Assembly: GCA_036936605.1 (NCBI GenBank)
Contig: JAUPFV010000001.1
Span: 348,575,081 to 348,639,080, forward strand
Direction of reading: 5' to 3'
DNA: 64,000 bases
Source: Limnanthes douglasii subsp. nivea
Lineage: Eukaryota; Streptophyta; Magnoliopsida; Brassicales; Limnanthaceae
Shown here: piece by piece, positions 21,600 through 32,943 of the stretch
Position numbering within the stretch: the first letter of the stretch is position 1
Layout: each line of letters begins with the position of its first letter
Made by a program: the position numbers and the translations under genes
Notes under the pieces: generated by a model
The model's database searches: none
The model's input: only the letters and a program-made list of their open reading frames with translations
What the model was told of the DNA's origin: nothing

Positions 21600-23560
21600 A
21601 CCCCATAGAGTCTCCTAGTTTTATAATACCGGTTGAAGAAGTTGAAACCCACTCTCTTGCAGAGGGTAGAAATATCAAGATTGGTTCCAACATGGAACCA
21701 GAGTTGAAAAAGAAATTGTTGTTCTTATTGCTAAACAATCAGCATGTATTCGCTTGGTGCAATAGTGATGTAACCGGAGTACCCGCAAGCGTTATCTCAT
21801 TCAAGTTGTCCATCTGAAGTGATGTTGCACCTGTTGTACAGAAAAGAAGAGCTTTCTCTAAGGAAAAAGATGATGTGATAGTCCAAGAGGTTGATCGACT
21901 TACCAAGATGGGACACATAAAGGAATCTCAGTATCCTTTATAGACTGCCAATCCAGTGTTAGTCAAGAAAAAGAACGGGAAATGGCGTATGTGCATTGAT
22001 TTCACTGACCTTAACAGAGCTTGCCCAAAAGATCTTTACCAGTCCTCCAGATAGATCAGTTGGTAGACTCTACGTCTGGAAACAACTTGTTGTCCTCCAT
22101 GGATGCTTTCTCTGGGTACAACTAGATACAAGTGGATCTGAAGGATCAAGATCACACTACCTTTATAATAGACAGAGGTCTCCATTGCTACAAGGTGATG
22201 CCCTTTGGGTTAAAGAATGTTGGGGCTACTTATCAGAGGTTGGTGAATAAAACATTCGCTGATCAGATTGGCAGAAATATGGAAGTATACATAGGTGACA
22301 TGATGGTTTAAAGCCTGGAGGAGGATTTGCACATAATTGATCTTTAAAAAATATTTACTAATTTAACAAATGTGAATTTGAAATTAAATCCAGAAAAATG
22401 TGTGTTTGGTGTCCGATCTGGAAAGTTTCTGGGTTATTTAATAAGTGAGAAAGGTATCCAACCCAATCCGGATCAGCTTAATGCCCTATTAGAAATGGAT
22501 CCTCCTCGGAATATTAAAGAAGTCCAAAGGCTTACCGGAAGGTTGGCTGCCTTAAACCGGTTTATTTCAAGGTCTTTGGATAAATGTGCTCCGTTTTTCC
22601 AAACCTTGAAGAATGCTAAAGACCTTAATTGGTCTCATCAGTGTAACCAAGCTTTTGTTGAAATAAAGAAATAGTTATCCTCACCAAAGACTCTTTTCAA
22701 ACCTGTTCAAGGAGAATCGCTCTATGTATACTTGGCTGTGTCAGAATGTGCCATAAGTGCAGTACTGGTAAGAGAAATGGAAAATTACCCTCGTCCGGTA
22801 TTCTACATCCGCCAAATTTTAATAGATGATGAAAAGAGGTATTTGAAGATTGAAAGTTGGCACTAGCCTTTGTGATTGAAGAAATAAAGATGAGGCCGTA
22901 TTTTCAATCCCATTCCATTGTTGTCCAGACATTTTTCCCACTGAAGAATGTTTTTCAAAAAGCAGATAAATCAAGCAGGATAACCGAGTGGTCAGTATAA
23001 TTTGGCGATTATGACATTGATTTCCCCCCCCGAACAGCTATCAAAGCTCAATCAGTGGCTAATTTCCTGGTAGAATTCCATACGGACAGAAACTCCAAAC
23101 AAACTTCTGGAGATAAAACCAAGAAAGAGTGGGTGGTCCGAACTGATGGTGGATTAAGCACAATGGGTTGTGGAGCTGGAGTTTTCCTAACCTCTCCATA
23201 TGGTGATAAAATGTACCAAGCTATATGATTTGGGTCCACGACCTCTAACAATGAGCCTGAATATGAAGCAACTATAGTTGGTCTTAAATTGGCTTTTCTG
23301 TGTGGGTCTAAGAGAGTTCGATTGATGAGTAACTCTCAACTGCGCATACATCATGCTCAAGGTCAGTCTGAGGTCAATAAGAAGCAACTAATCTAGTACT
23401 TATTCGTTTTAAAAAAAGTAGCAGCAAACTTTAAAAGTGTTTGTTATGAGCATATTCCATGATCAGAAAATACATTGGCAGACTCTTTATTAACTATAAC
23501 ATATTCTGACTTCTACCCTTGGATTCACATACAAAAATTCCTGTCCATACAGGTAAGTCG
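21600..23560 (+). pseudogene. Tat RT, RNase H and second RNase H region
   Basis: RT starts with AFSKEKDDVIVQEVDRLTK and VKKKNGKWRMCIDFTDLNRACPKD (21850-22035). Frameshifts follow through the palm, and the expected YxDD reads approximately YIGD near 22290. The connection is open at 22372-22674 (NLKLNPEKCVFGVRSGKFL). RNase H lies at about 22675-22990. A second RNase H-type domain at about 23125-23500 keeps VRTDGG and NNEPEYEA but reads MSNSQ where the relative at 51.4 kb reads ETDSQ. A C8 run at 23024-23031 adds a further slip. All catalytic functions are probably lost. Confidence 0.8.
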
Positions 23561-23785
23561 AAACAAAGAAGATGGGGAAAGTATGAGCATACAGGTGATT
23601 CAACCTAAAGACTGGAGGTATACCCTCCTTTAATATATTTCTGATGGGGCTTTACCTTCAGATAAAGTTATGGCAAGAAAAATTAAACACAAGGAACGTG
23701 GTTATTTATTGATAAGGGGATTTCTCTATAAGAAATCTTTCAGTAGACCTCTCATGCGTTTGGGGTTGAAGAATCTCAAGTCATT

Positions 23786-24844
23786 TTGTACGAACTGCAC
23801 GATGGGGAAGGTTCAGCACATTGTGGGTACCGGGCACTAACCGAGAGAGTTTTATTAGCTGGATACTATTGGCCATCCATAATGGCAGATGCTAAAGAAA
23901 TGGTAATGAAATATGATCCATGTCAAAGGCATGGCAATGAAATTCATGTGCCAGCAGTACCTATGGAGTCTAATTCTGAGCCAATACCTTTTGCCCGATG
24001 GCGAATGGACTTAGTTGGACCTCTGCCTATGGCATCTGTGGGGTGCAGAACTATTATAGTTGCTATTGATTACTTCTCAAAATGGATAGAGGAAGCTCCC
24101 TTGGCAGGGACCACTTGGAATCCTGTCATTAAATTTATCTTATCCAATATATGCTGCATATTTGGGGTGCCTCAAAAGATTACTACAAACAATGGGCCAC
24201 AGTTTGATAACAAAGATATGGAGAATTTTTGTTCTTCTAGAGGTATTCAGCATTTTTTTTCGTCTCCTTTCCATTCACAAGCAAACGGCCAGGTTGAAGT
24301 TGCCAACAAGACTATTCTGTCTGGATTAAAAAAAAATTTAGAAGGTGTTGCGGGGAAGTGGCCAAGCTATTTGCAAGAAGTGTTGTGGGCCTACCGAACT
24401 ACTCCTCGGGCTGCTACACAAGAGTCTCCTTCTGCTTTGGTGTATGGGATGGATGCAATTACCCCCATAGAAGCCACCTTACCATCATATAAAGTCCACA
24501 ACTATTCTGAACAAGCTAATAAGATAGCAATTAGGAATCCGTTGGACTTAATAGAAGAAAGAAAGGTTAAAGCTTACTTAAGAACAATTCACTACCAAGG
24601 TTTGATGAGGAGCAGATTTTCCTCCAAGGTCAAAAGAAGAGATTTTCAACGACGAGATAAAGTGTTAAGAAAAGTTTTCTTACACACCAAGGAAATGCAG
24701 TTCGGTAAGTTGGCTCCGAATTGGGAAGGCCCCTATGAGGTCTGTAGAAAGCTCAAACCTTGGACATATAGACTTCAAGACAAAGAAGGGAGAGTTTTGA
24801 AGCACGCATGGAATATTGAGCATCTCAGGTTATATTTGGAATAA
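23786..24844 (+). CDS. Tat integrase, long open frame with second Asp replaced
   Basis: Integrase joins the cDNA to the genome. The 352-residue frame holds a zinc-binding region with one Cys changed (KYDPCQR in place of a CxxC start). Next comes the DDE core: IVAIDYFSKW, then ITTNNGPQF where the catalytic Asp is Asn (AAC, 24188-24190), then the Glu in ANGQVEVANK (GAA, 24296-24298). The C-terminal part has LDLIEERKVKAYL, LAPNWEGPYEV and a final HAWNIEHLRLYLE. The open frame is exceptional in this decayed element, but the D-to-N change predicts a catalytically dead enzyme. The true polyprotein extends upstream; the first Met is arbitrary. Confidence 0.85.
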   Translation: MYELHDGEGSAHCGYRALTERVLLAGYYWPSIMADAKEMVMKYDPCQRHGNEIHVPAVPMESNSEPIPFARWRMDLVGPLPMASVGCRTIIVAIDYFSKWIEEAPLAGTTWNPVIKFILSNICCIFGVPQKITTNNGPQFDNKDMENFCSSRGIQHFFSSPFHSQANGQVEVANKTILSGLKKNLEGVAGKWPSYLQEVLWAYRTTPRAATQESPSALVYGMDAITPIEATLPSYKVHNYSEQANKIAIRNPLDLIEERKVKAYLRTIHYQGLMRSRFSSKVKRRDFQRRDKVLRKVFLHTKEMQFGKLAPNWEGPYEVCRKLKPWTYRLQDKEGRVLKHAWNIEHLRLYLE

Positions 24845-25382
24845 AAATTTTGTGTAAATATTTACTTGTTAAATATCAATGTATATATTGTAGGGAATAC
24901 TCTTTCCTACCCTGGTGGCGCGGGGAGGTTTTAATGAGGTGTCTAGTTTTTTTTATAATATATGATGCCTTCTTCAAAAGTTCGAAGTGATTTTACTACA
25001 ATTCAATTTAAGAAGTATAAATTACTTGTTCAATACCTTGGATCTATAGTGGATCGGGTAACTTGGTGGTTGGTTATGACTACTAAATACATGTCATTGG
25101 AGATATTAAACACTCTCACTTCAATAATTCTGAAATACTAGGGGCTACTTAAACATTAGCCATGCAAATTTAAGGAAAAATATTAAACAAAAGAAAGTTT
25201 GATAAATTAAACCTATTCGGACTTGAACTGAACATGAATACAAAATATCTCTTGGCTATCCAAGGACTTTAGGTGTTCAAAGTACTTATTCGGACTTTAA
25301 CCGAATAATAGTACAAAATGCGCCTTGGCCATCCAAGGACTTTGATTGTTTAGAAAGATAAAAAATAATATATGGTAAAACC

Positions 25383-27419
25383 TTAGGGCTTGTTCCCTTT
25401 GGACGTTCCTTCACCACCACCATCACCGTTTTTAGGACTTTTGAGTTCGGCACTCGAACTCTCACCTGTTCCTTCTTCATCATTGGTTGTATAATCTATT
25501 TCACTGGAGTAGTTGCGCTTGTCACCATCTGCTAGAGTATGAAATGGGATGTCCTCGTAATCCACATACTTCCATAGGGGACCAAGGGTCCTCTTAGGAA
25601 ACATCTCATGGAACAACAACACCATGTCAGACTTGACCCCATCATCTTTTTTATCTAAGGAGTCTATTACTCCGTTAACATACTCCTCAATACCTGCTTT
25701 GATAGTCTGTGGCAGTTTGAACCAACTTCGTTGCACCCTTCTTCTTTTTATTTTTCATTTTGCTGGGAGCCTTAGCCCTCGAAGGTAAGAACAGCTGGCC
25801 ATCTTTGGCTTTTGTCCTTTTGAGAATCACGTCAGGAGGACGAATGGGGGTTAACTCTTTCCATGAAAGGTCTCTCCAACCTGTGGTGTTCCACATGTGA
25901 GACCTCACAAAATTTCCTGATGCAAAGAAATTGTGGAAGGTATTCCCCCAGTGTTCTGAAGCCCATGCATTGATTTTTGCGCATGTCTTTTTCCCCTCCT
26001 CCAAATAACCGGTGAACTCCTTCGGTAGAACTAAAGAGAAGTAACAAACTAGTCATAATAAGAAAGCTTATAATTTAAGAAGAAAAACTTGTAGGACAAG
26101 GAGGGGAAAGGAAATTACTAGTACTTTTCCACCTACTAGTCAGCAAGTTGGGGTTGGTATTGGCTTTAATCTTCCTGTAATTTTCCCATGTTCCACCGAC
26201 AAATAGAAACTGTGTCCTCCAAGTTTTCTCGGACTCTAATAGATCATCCACCACTTTAAAGTCATTCCCCATGTTGTAGTGATAGAATGGAATCTGATGG
26301 TTCTTGCACAAGCTTGCTACAACAACAAACTGCTCCATTGGAAGAAGGATATTTGACAACCTTGATGCCATGATACAGGCAAGGAGTGTACAAGATGTTG
26401 GGGCTTAACTGGATGGGACAGAGTTTGACTAAATGAAGGTACCTAACAATTTCTGGGTCCAGTGGGAACCGGAGTCCCCAGTTTAGCACTTCGGTTTACA
26501 CTACCACCTCATTCAGTTTGCACTCCATAGGGGTCTCCGGATTAATCGGTATCCTTACCTTTATAGACTCCGGAATCCCTCACTTGGTTCGAATTCGTCC
26601 CAACTCAACAGTGTGGGATTAGACGTAGTTGATGGTTTGCAAGGCTAACAAGTATTTAACGCTGACGTGTTTGAAACAAGGGCCTACCTTACCTTCTAAG
26701 CACTCTGGAAGCGAGTCCAGATCAGTCATACCGAATTTTACCTTACTCTTGCCTTTCTTATCAGAAGCAGCATCACCCGTTTGACCTGATGCTTCGGTCT
26801 CGAAGGGGGCCTCCTCGTTGTTGCCTTCCATAATCTTTTTCATCATTGTGGAAGGTTTGTCAGTTGCCTTAGAAGAAAGTAGTTCAGTTTCTTGCGTTGA
26901 AGGTTGTTCGGGTGGTTGAGCACTTGTTTCCTTTGAAGGCTTAATGTCCGGTATAGGTTGTGATCCAGAAGGCTTGGCCTACGGAGCTGCTTTAGCTTTT
27001 TCCGTTCCGGATGGTTTTGACAGTGATGGTGTGGATTGGATTTTGGTTTGACGAGTCATCTAGCGAGGGGTTATCTTCTCCGGATACTTTTCTGTATCGA
27101 ATCCCATAGCAATAAATGGAGAGGGTTTTATGATGCTTGAAACGGATTTTTCCGTAGACACAGGAGGTTGAGACTCTTGAACAGAAGAACCAGAAGAGAG
27201 AGGTGAAATGTTTGGTTTGAATGAAAGCTATTTGGATCTAGGGTTTTTGGAAGATGATGATCGTTGATCGGCGTCTTGAGTTGGTTAACTGGTTTTCTTA
27301 CCTAGAGAAACTAGGAGGCCGACGACGATACAATTCTCTCTTTCTACCTTCCTTGCTCTCTTAAACTCTGACAAATTCAACCAGCCACCTTTAATTAAAG
27401 CATTTCTCGTTGTGAACAT
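25383..27419 (-). pseudogene. Antisense Tat gene with intron
   Basis: The gene lies between integrase and the 3' LTR on the opposite strand. From the ATG at 27417-27419 the protein starts MFTTRNALIKGGWLNLSEFK. A Ser/Pro/Glu-rich linker follows, then a conserved domain (LPECLEGKVGPCF, KYLLALQTINY, NWGLRFPLDPEIVRYLHLVK, MASRLS, FLFVGGTWENYRKIK). An intron of about 88 nt (26031-26118, GTAATT...TTTAG) interrupts it in phase 1. Exon 2 continues ILPKEFTGYLEEGKK ... WASEHWGNTFHNFF and ends in a Glu/Gly/Ser-rich tail at 25383. Stops (for example at about 26620) break the frame. It resembles proteins labelled 'putative gypsy type transposon', but its role is unknown. Confidence 0.72.
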
Positions 27420-27860
27420 AAAATCTCTCAAGAAAAATTTGAAGGTAAAGATGAATTTCTCTCTATGAAAGCTTTGAGTGTGGAAGATAATGAAATAGTA
27501 AAAGAGTATTTATATAACAGTAAAAAGCAACAGTTACCAAGGAGAAGTTGAAAGGGGTTTTTGCAATGATTAAAGGTTGAACAAACGTGTGAAAAATCAA
27601 AGCCTAGGTAACTTTCTAGACTTAGTGGGTGCGTCGTTCTAGGAAAAATAACGGCTGGTAGGTCGAACCAAATACTGACACGTGTCCCATGATCCAAGAA
27701 GAAACTCTTAGAATTCTGGGAAGAGAAACCAGTCCCTAGAATTTCGAACTAGGCTGGTGTTGAAAATAAACTTCTTAGTTCGGACAACACAAGCAAATCG
27801 GATGAAGTTGATATAGGCTTGATAGATTTTCTAGCCCTACCAAAGATATTTTGCAAGGCC

Positions 27861-27875
27861 TAAAAAAGAGTCTAC
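27861..27875 (+). other. Polypurine tract of the outer Tat element
   Basis: TAAAAAAGAGTCTAC is directly upstream of the 3' LTR and matches the tract at 19831-19844. Confidence 0.65.
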
Positions 27876-28244
27876 TGATGAGTTCAGATAATTCAGTCAC
27901 AGCCCACCACTTAATCCGAACAGGGGTAATTCGGACCATAAGACTCCACTGAAAAATACGGACATAACAAATGTAAAACATCTTCTGACTAAGCTATTTG
28001 CTAATCTACTAAAAGACTGATGGGTCCTTAAACTTGGCTCGGTTTCACAACTTGAACCGGTAAGCTCATGGGTCATTAAATTAAGAGTATAAATACCCCA
28101 ACCACTCTCATTAATAAGGGTGATCAACATTGAATACAAGAAGGCTCCTAAATTATCTCACTACTCCTCACACTAAACACAAAATACCCCTAAATTACTA
28201 AAACACTTTACCAAACTACCCTCAGCCCAAAATAAACCAAACCA
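27876..28244 (+). repeat. 3' LTR of the outer Tat element
   Basis: This LTR begins TGATGAGTTC and ends AAACCAAACCA. It is homologous to the LTRs at 16000 and 19845 but clearly diverged and shorter. The TATA region is GAGTATAAATACC. The LINE resumes at the next base. Confidence 0.85.
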
Positions 28245-30788
28245 AAAACCAAGAGAGGGCTCAGACAAGGGGATCCACTATCCCCTAGTCTCTTTATTTT
28301 AGCTGAATAAGTTATCCTCAGAGGTCTAAACAAACTATTTGAGAATAATAAAAATATGAAATATACTACTCGTACTTCAGTTACAATCCATTGTTTAGCA
28401 TTTATGGACGACCTTCTTATTTCTACTAACAATCTTACCTCTTTTATATCTACTCTTAGCAACTTTTTACAAGATTATCAGGATATTTCAGGCCAGACTA
28501 TCAATAAAGAGAATATTAAGATTATTTCAGCTAACAACTCCTCTTCTAACAACATTTCTAATATGCAAAATATCACAGGCTTCTCCTCTGTTTCACTTCA
28601 TACCTCCTACCTTGATTTAACTTTAAACAACAAAAACAAAACAATACATTCTGAGCCTCTTATCTCCAACATAAGAAATAAGATATCTGACTGGAATGGC
28701 AAAAATATATCATATGAAGACTAACACTAATAGCTTTTGTCCTCATGGTCATCCCTTCCTATTGGTCTCAAATTTCACAATCCCAAAGGATGTCATGAAT
28801 AGAATCAAAACTCTTTTTAACAAGTTGAGCTAAGGTGTGCAAAGCATTCAACGAATGAGGTCTTGATACAAAAAACCTTAAATACATTAAAGACATATTA
28901 TCCTGCAAATTATGGCTTAGATTTAGGAAAACAAATTCTCTATGGGCTAGATATATCCAAAACATTTATTGTAACAATAATCACCCTTTACAAGCCAAAT
29001 TATAAAAAAAAAGTCTCAGGTGTGGAAAAGACTTGCTGCTATCAAAAACATTGTTGAACCTCTCATCAAATGGAAAGTTGGTAGTGAAGATATTGATCTA
29101 TGGTTGGATAACTGGTTTAGAGAATCTCCCTTTATTATCCTTGAAGATAATAGTTGGTACATAATCGATAAGGTAAAAAACTACTTGAGCAATAATAGAT
29201 GGACTGAAGACAAGATATCTACCTTTCTTTCTCTTAATGACATGACCAATATTCAAAAGATCTCTCTTAATGAGCATGTGGAAGACACTGTGAAATGACT
29301 GGCTTCTAAAGATATAAATTAAAACTTCAAGGACACTTGGAATCTGATAAGAACCAATCATAACAAATTTGATCTCTATGGAAAAATTTGGAATACCAAT
29401 CAATTACATCTTGTCTTTCATCATTTGCTGGGTAATATGGTAGACCCTAAACATTTCTAAGGTTAAAGGCAATTCACACTATGCTACCTCATCAATCAGC
29501 TACATTAACCAGACGATCTTTGCTTTGGATCATGTCTTTCTATTAAAAAAAAGCACTGGATTAACACTAATACTGCTTCTTCAGAATTGGGTTGTTTCCA
29601 CCGTCTTAAAAAGCCATAACAAGATCAACTATCTATCTTGGCTCCCTCTAAAACTGACATATTAAAGCTTAATACGGATGGATCGTCTCTCACCAAAGCG
29701 AAGGAATTCAAATCAGAGATTCAAATGGTAATATTATCTCAGGTCATGGCGAGGTTTATGAAACGCTTACCCCAATCATCATTGAAGCCCGTGCTCTCCT
29801 CGACGACATCAAAATCTGCAAAGAAAATATACTGGTTAACATTGACATTGAGACTGATTCTCAAATTGTTGTAAACCTTCTCTCCTTGGGTGACAACCCT
29901 TGCCCCTTTAAGAATATCCTCAACTGCTGCAGAACTCTTATTAGCTCTATAATGGTAATCAAACAGATATCTCGTGTCCAAAATAAAGCACCCGACTGGT
30001 TGGCCAAGTAGACACTCAAATGTAAAATGAAAACTATAATCAATGAAAATAATATTCCTAACCATTTAAAATCCATCATCTTACTCAAAAGCCTGGGCGT
30101 AGGCTACATTAGGAAAACCAACTAACTTCATCTTTTAACCTTTTTTTATTTTATTGCTCTGGTAGCAGAAGATTTCTCCTGACACTTTTTCCAAGCAATT
30201 GTATTCTTAGTTTGAGCAGGTCTTCCATCTACTATGGAATATTAGTCCTCGTCCATCTGTATCATCATCTTCGCCCAAGATTATCTTCCTCAAATTGATA
30301 GCTCTCGTCTTCATGTATGTTTTGTTTTCATCTCGTCTTTGGAATTTGCTTCAAGATTTTAGCCTCCAGCTTTGGGATTCTTGATATCGAAATTAAGTTT
30401 TCTTTCATCGAACATTTAGTGGATCCAAGCTGCACTCTGTCTCTTAAACTGAATGACCGTGAAGATGTCGTTTTCGCCTTCTCTAAAATCGATTCCTATC
30501 CATAAATCTTGAGTGAGGAGGATTATGCTTTAATTTGCAGTTATTTCTTTGGAGACCTTGATTCACCCCTTCTCCATCATCTTCAAACTTCTTTAGCCAT
30601 GTATAGCTATTCTATCTCAGTAGGCCAAGGATGACGATTCTGTCCTAGCTACTAGCTCGATTTATTTTGGCACTAAATCTTTTGAACGCCTTGTATTGGA
30701 TTTTGAGTGTAAATTTTTGGATCCTCTTTAATTTATTTTTGGATTTGTAAGCTTTATTTCACTATAATGGGCCTTTTAACAAAAAAAA
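28245..30788 (+). pseudogene. Split LINE, 3' part: RT, zf-RVT, RNase H and 3' UTR
   Basis: The sequence resumes with RGLRQGDPLS of RT and the active site FMDD (in AFMDDLLIST, about 28402-28431). Next are the thumb (ISNIRNKISDW) and a degraded zf-RVT. RNase H is at about 29650-30120 with NTDGS, ETDSQIVVNLL and APDWLAK. A 3' UTR of about 650 bp ends at AACAAAAAAAATAC (about 30788). Compared with the plus LINE at 7290-12956, roughly 0.7 kb (end of the endonuclease linker and first RT motifs) is missing between this half and 15929. Many stops are present. Confidence 0.8.
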
Positions 30789-30826
30789 TACTATATAAAA
30801 AATGTATACTTTTAATAAAGTAAATA

Positions 30827-30828
<2 letters not shown>

Positions 30829-30859
<31 letters not shown>
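30829..30859. repeat. (AT)n microsatellite
   Basis: About 15 uninterrupted AT dinucleotides lie just downstream of the LINE end. Confidence 0.95.
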
Positions 30860-30865
<6 letters not shown>

Positions 30866-31152
30866 GGCAAAGTCGACAAAAGAAACGGAAAATATGTTTT
30901 TCTAAGTTTTTCATATATAAATTTCATAAATATTAGAAAATGGATTTTTATATCATTGCCATACCAATAAACTTATTAAAATTATATTATGGATAAAAGC
31001 AATCAATAAACCAGTTAAAATATATTATATAGATGAAAACACGAACACAAATTAGCTCTCAGAAGAAACGATATAGGTTTCGTAAAGAGCTCTCAAAGGG
31101 AACAATATAGGATGACACTTATATATCACATTCATACACACCACAAAGGTCA

Positions 31153-32219
31153 TCATGGGACGGGTAAAACTTCCTTGTGTATTGGTTTGAAGACCTTGAG
31201 GATTGACATGGTACAGATGACCAACATGAGAAGGAGTCCAATGAACGATGCAATAAGAGCTCCAGCTCCGTGCGCACAATATGTTTCAAATTTATCGCAT
31301 ATTTTATCCCACCGTGCGTGTTTATTCCCGTTCTTTCCAAGTTCTGCCATGAACACAGCCGCATTGGTCCCGGCTGATACTAATGCAACATTCAGCTGCC
31401 AAATCCCAAATCCTTAGAAACTTAATATTTTAACCTTTACTTATATTCAATTAATTGTATTAAGTCATCTATGACTGCATAGTTCAATTAGAGGAGTATA
31501 TAACAGCTTAGATATTTTCAGTGTAATTAGATGGCTAGTCCACGTAATATATTATTGAACAAGTCGAAAAGTGTGGAATATATTGTACTTAGCGTGTGTG
31601 TAACGGGCTAACGACATAATATATTATCGGACAAGTCGGAAAGTGTAAAGTATACGTTTGTAAGAATATACTGTGATTATCGAGACCGTAGCGAGCTAAC
31701 GAAAAAGCTTTGATTTTATCGGATTGAAATTTTGGAGAACCGCATAAATATTTTTACTCTGAAATTGTTTACAAACCTTCATAGATTATCCATAAAATCA
31801 GATACTATTTTCTACCCATACCATGTCTAAGATAGCAATGAGAACTCCTTGTTGGAAGCCTTTGTACTCGAATTTCAGCCCGAATATTCCTAGCCCTATC
31901 ATCAGCAAGTTATGTAGACTCACCATTGCATTTGCAACAACGAAGAACCTGTATGAATAAATGTTAGTTGTTTAATCTGGTCCATCTATTCTATATAAAC
32001 CTATGTAATAATAACAACTAAGAGAAAAAAGGATTACACAAAAGCTGGAGTGTGCTGAAATTTGGCAGTGAGACTGGCCTTAACAGGAACAGTCCCAATG
32101 GTGGCAACTACAAACGAATCCGTCTCCTTGTTAAGTGCCATCACAATTGTGGCTGACGCGGTCGCGCCAAATGCAAGCAACCTCAGCCCCAAGAGGATCC
32201 AGCTCTTGTACTTTGCCAT
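31153..32219 (-). CDS. CASP-like membrane protein, three exons
   Basis: Exon 1 is 32219-32038, exon 2 is 31948-31822, exon 3 is 31395-31153. All introns are GT...AG (32037-31949 and 31821-31396), and the 552-nt coding sequence stays in frame for 183 residues. The protein has four hydrophobic segments at about residues 7-28, 60-85, 96-120 and 147-172. Arg13 in the first (GLRLLAF) and Asp102 in the third (ILDMLNVALVSAG) are the conserved charged pair of the CASP/CASPL (MARVEL-related) family, subfamily 1 by overall look. CASP proteins form membrane scaffolds guiding Casparian strip deposition; CASP-like proteins are plasma-membrane proteins of mostly unknown role. Length and topology are normal. 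No defects are seen, so this is probably a working host gene. Confidence 0.93.
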
Positions 32220-32315
32220 TGATTTCTCACAAAGGAAGACCGACGCTGGAATTTTATATGTACGTTATCTATATAAAAGAAGAAGTGGGTTATGAAAATT
32301 TAAAGGGAGTGCGTA

Positions 32316-32326
32316 AATATTTATAA
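32316..32326 (-). promoter_or_regulatory. Candidate TATA box of the CASP-like gene
   Basis: TTATAAATATT on the minus strand lies about 100 nt upstream of the ATG, a usual distance for plants. A second AT-rich candidate (TTATATAG) lies nearer, about 55 nt upstream. Confidence 0.45.
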
Positions 32327-32474
32327 AGAAGCACGAGTATGAGTTGATCAAGAGATGGATGACCAAATAAGTGTTTGTTGAGAAGAATGTCTTGACTGAT
32401 CTAACTATACTTTAGATAGGTGTTGGTGGTTATGAAACTCTAGTATTTTATTACAAGTAAAATTTTATCGGATT

Positions 32475-32938
32475 CAGCTCGACAACCACACCAGCGAGAT
32501 TTATATTACATTATCATAATTAGGCAGTTATTGGTCCGGATATTGACCATACCGCACGGAACCAAATAAGCTTCCGATACCATGGGTCGGACCGTTAAGA
32601 TTTCGATCCGATTCGATTCTTATCTAATTTTAGTTCGGTATTTTACTGTTTTGGTCGGATTCGGTTCCATTTAAAACATTAAATCTAATTATAATTAACT
32701 TTTAAATTTTTTATTTCATAATTTTGGCAATATAATGTATAAAAAATAAGTTGAAATAAAAACAATAGAGTTTTACCGGTTCAATTTTTTATTTACTAAT
32801 TTATTGGTTCGATTTCGAACTGATTTTTTCGATCAAATTTATGATTCGCTTTCAAACCAAATTTATAAAAAATTTATTTGCTCCGTACCCCAAACCAAAT
32901 CATAAATTCGGTTGATTCTCGTTCCGAATATTATCCAC
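32475..32938. repeat. hAT-like CGG/CCG-rich degenerate repeat region
   Basis: Words such as GGTCCGGAT, TTCGGTCGGATTCGGTT and CCGATTCGATT recur, as in hAT subterminal DNA. The same character continues at 33490-33530 beyond the TRIM. No clear terminal repeats or TSD were found, so the element is incomplete or unrecognised. No gene is present. Confidence 0.4.
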
Positions 32939-32943
32939 TTCAT

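Larger units (their letters stand above)
20254..28244 (+). mobile_element. Outer Tat-lineage gypsy element, body and 3' LTR
   Basis: The element contains, in order, gag (3' part), protease, RT, RNase H, a second RNase H-like region, integrase, an antisense gene and a 3' LTR. The second RNase H before integrase and the antisense gene point to the Tat lineage. Its 5' part survives only as the scar at 15930-15999. No TSD is visible, in line with the deletion on its left side. Confidence 0.88.
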
